Part shown: positions 62,272 through 64,000 of the stretch, in pieces
Position numbering within the stretch: position 1 is the stretch's first letter
Layout: each line of letters opens with the position of its first letter
Source of the DNA: Halovivax gelatinilyticus
GTDB taxonomy: Archaea; Halobacteriota; Halobacteria; Halobacteriales; Natrialbaceae
DNA: 64,000 bases
Reading direction: 5' to 3'
Assembly: GCF_024300625.1 (NCBI RefSeq)
Contig: NZ_CP101322.1
Coordinates: 571,992 to 635,991 of the forward strand
The notes under the pieces: generated by a model
Databases searched by the model: none
What the model saw: only the letters and a program-made list of their open reading frames with translations
What the model was told of the DNA's origin: nothing
Made by a program: the position numbers and the translations under genes

Positions 62272-63600
62272 TCAGTCGTCCGCGGCGGCGGCTTCGGCCT
62301 CCGATTCGGCGGGAGCCTCCCGATCTATCTCGTCTAAGTACTCGTCGGCGTCGAGGGCGGCTTTCGAGCCCATCCCGGCCGCCGTGACGGCTTGCTGGTA
62401 GTGAAAGTCGACCACGTCGCCCGCCCCGAAGATGCCGGGAACGTCCGTTTCGGTCTGGCCGCCGCCCTCGCCCCCGCGAGTCTTCAGGTAGCCCTCGTCG
62501 TCCATCTCGACGCCGGTGGCCTCGAGGTAGTCCGTGTTCGGCGTGTGGCCGATCGCGAGAAAGACCGCGCCGACGTCGAAGTCGAACCGTTCGGTCTCGG
62601 GATCGTCGAGCTTGTCCGTCGGGTGACCATCCGGATGGCTGGCGAGCGTGACGTGATCGACACCGTCCGCCGGCGAGCCGTGTACTTCGAGCAACTCGGT
62701 GTTGCGCATGATCTCGATGTCGCCCGCCTCGACCTGCTCTTCGACGCGGTCGATCCAGTACTGCTCTGCGCGAAACTCCTCGCGGCGGTGGGCGATGTAG
62801 ACGGTGTCTGCGAACTTCGTGAGAAACGACGCTTCCTCCATCGCGGCGTCGCCACCGCCGACGACCAGCATGTCCTCGTCGCGGAAGAACGCCCCGTCGC
62901 AGGTCGCACACGTCGAGAGCCCGTAGCCCATCAGTTCGTCCTCGCCGGGAACGCCGAGCGTGCGAGCGCTCGCACCCGAGGCGGCGATCACGACGTCGGC
63001 GGTGTAGACGTCGCCGTTGGTGAGCGTGACGCGGAACGGCCGGTCGCTCGCGTCGACGGAATCGACGATCCCGTTTTTCGTCTCGGCACCGAACCGGCGA
63101 GCCTGTTCTTTCATGTTGTTCACCAGTTCGGGACCGCTGATTCCCTCTGGGAAGCCGGGATAGTTCGCGACATCGGTCGTCAGGGTCAGCTGACCGCCCG
63201 GCTCGTCGCCCTCGATGACGAGCGGGTCGTTGTTCGCACGAGCGGCGTAGATCGCCGCGGTGAGCCCGGCGATACCGGTTCCGGCGATGATGACACGGTG
63301 GTGGGCGACGACGTCGTCGGCCGCCGTGGCGTCGTCCAGTCCGAGCAACTCGTCGAGTTCGCCCGTTTCCTCGAGCGCGCTGGTCTCGTCCCAGCCGCCG
63401 AGCAGTTCGTCGTCGACGAACACCTCAGGGGCGGTCTTTCGGCCGTCGGCCCGCTCGACCATCTCGGAGAACAGCGCCTCGTCGCCGCTTACGTTGTACG
63501 TCTCGTACTCGATTCCCTTCGCGTCGAAGAGATCTTTCGCGTTTTCACAGTAGGGACACTCGTCCTTCGTGTAGATCTCGACGCGCGCCTGCTCGCTCAT
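62272..63600 (-). CDS. Glutaredoxin-thioredoxin reductase fusion
   Basis: 442 aa. Residues 1-85 are a glutaredoxin domain with CPYC (15-18) and the cis-Pro segment KTAPEVFVD. Residues 100-425 are a thioredoxin reductase: FAD loop GTGIAG (107-112), catalytic CATC (231-234), NAD(P) loop GGGDAAMEEA and a final GDVVDF. The Glu/Ala-rich C-terminal tail is disordered. It reduces disulfides, possibly passing electrons directly to its own glutaredoxin module. The ATG at 63600 begins the CPYC domain cleanly. Confidence 0.93.
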   Translation of the reverse strand: MSEQARVEIYTKDECPYCENAKDLFDAKGIEYETYNVSGDEALFSEMVERADGRKTAPEVFVDDELLGGWDETSALEETGELDELLGLDDATAADDVVAHHRVIIAGTGIAGLTAAIYAARANNDPLVIEGDEPGGQLTLTTDVANYPGFPEGISGPELVNNMKEQARRFGAETKNGIVDSVDASDRPFRVTLTNGDVYTADVVIAASGASARTLGVPGEDELMGYGLSTCATCDGAFFRDEDMLVVGGGDAAMEEASFLTKFADTVYIAHRREEFRAEQYWIDRVEEQVEAGDIEIMRNTELLEVHGSPADGVDHVTLASHPDGHPTDKLDDPETERFDFDVGAVFLAIGHTPNTDYLEATGVEMDDEGYLKTRGGEGGGQTETDVPGIFGAGDVVDFHYQQAVTAAGMGSKAALDADEYLDEIDREAPAESEAEAAAADD

Positions 63601-63735
63601 ACCAACGCGTACGAAAACGGCTCCTATACGCCTTGCGTTCTCAGCGACCCGTCCGTGACGAGGCGACGATTCGACGCGAGACAGGCGGTCCACCGAGTCG
63701 ACGGGCTTAGCAGGGGGCAGAACGCACTGACATGT

Positions 63736-64000
63736 ATGCCCGCCGAACTCGCCGAGAAGACAGACCGGTACGAGAATTTGCTGGCCGACGCGGTTGCAGA
63801 GGCGGAGATCGCCGCCCAGCCGGGGACGCCGCTCGCCGACGCCGCCGAAGAGTGCTTCGAGATGGCGACGTCCTACCTCGAAGATGGCCGCCACTTTCGC
63901 GAAGAGGACGATCTCGTCAACGCGCTGGCGTCGTTCTCCTACGGTCACGCCTGGCTCGACGCCGGTGCACGTGTCGGATTGTTCTCGGTCCCAACTGAGG
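63736..64000 (+). CDS. DUF357-like protein (partial, 5' end only)
   Basis: 88 codons are visible before the window ends. The sequence has an N-terminal helix (ELAEKTDRYENLLADAVAEA), then SYLEDGRHFREEDDLVNALASFSYGHAWLDAG, cited here in part as SYLEDGRHF and ALASFSYGHAWLDAG. This matches the archaeal DUF357 helical family, of unknown function. ATG at 63736; divergent from the thioredoxin reductase fusion. Confidence 0.75.
   Translation, partial: MPAELAEKTDRYENLLADAVAEAEIAAQPGTPLADAAEECFEMATSYLEDGRHFREEDDLVNALASFSYGHAWLDAGARVGLFSVPTE

Overview
The window is high-GC DNA whose proteins are rich in Asp and Glu. It carries archaeal informational genes (ribosomal protein S8e, RadB, a Drg/Obg-type GTPase), twin-arginine lipoproteins, TATA-type promoter boxes often only 25-30 nt ahead of the start codon (leaderless genes), an intron-containing elongator tRNA-Met, and the trpDFEG operon order known from Haloferax. 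All of this points to a halophilic archaeon (class Halobacteria). No CRISPR array, rRNA gene or intact insertion sequence was seen.

Layout. 1-18 kb is an ion-homeostasis region: a K+-channel-like protein, an orphan AbrB protein, a MaoC-type hydratase, two tandem A/B pairs of CPA2-type cation:proton antiporters, an amino-acid permease fused to two UspA domains, a free UspA, divergent trkH and trkA, an HAD phosphatase and two small DUF-type genes. 18-28 kb carries rps8e and a phosphate block: an AbrB-PhoU regulator divergent from pstSCAB, a FilR1-type regulator, OsmC, an ArsM-like methyltransferase, an HNH protein and phoU. 28-32 kb has a two-gene ABC exporter, then an AT-rich island with two secreted-protein genes, ending at tRNA-Met(CAT). 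32-46 kb holds single housekeeping genes, the class II ribonucleotide reductase nrdJ, an amidohydrolase, a PQQ-propeller lipoprotein with a local frameshift pair, and trpDFEG. 46-64 kb starts with tRNA-Val(GAC) and its repeats, then secreted propeller proteins, membrane proteins, a 4xCBS+HPF-like protein, radB, a nucleotide-modification-associated-domain candidate, an Obg/Drg GTPase, an NhaC antiporter, a double glyoxalase-fold protein and a glutaredoxin-thioredoxin reductase fusion. Genes run off both ends.

How the genes fit together: the first third handles K+/Na+ and proton balance with nucleotide-sensing RCK/TrkA domains and UspA domains. The second handles phosphate uptake and its control, with an arsenite-methylation candidate next door. 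The most unusual signal is non-coding. Downstream of both tRNA genes lie modules of about 135-175 bp, each ending in a copy of the host tRNA's own 3' end. They contain hairpins whose arms change in a pairing-preserving way between modules while a small loop motif (GA-RC-GNA-GY-GA) is kept. This resembles a family of tRNA-templated structured elements and is the main candidate for something undescribed.
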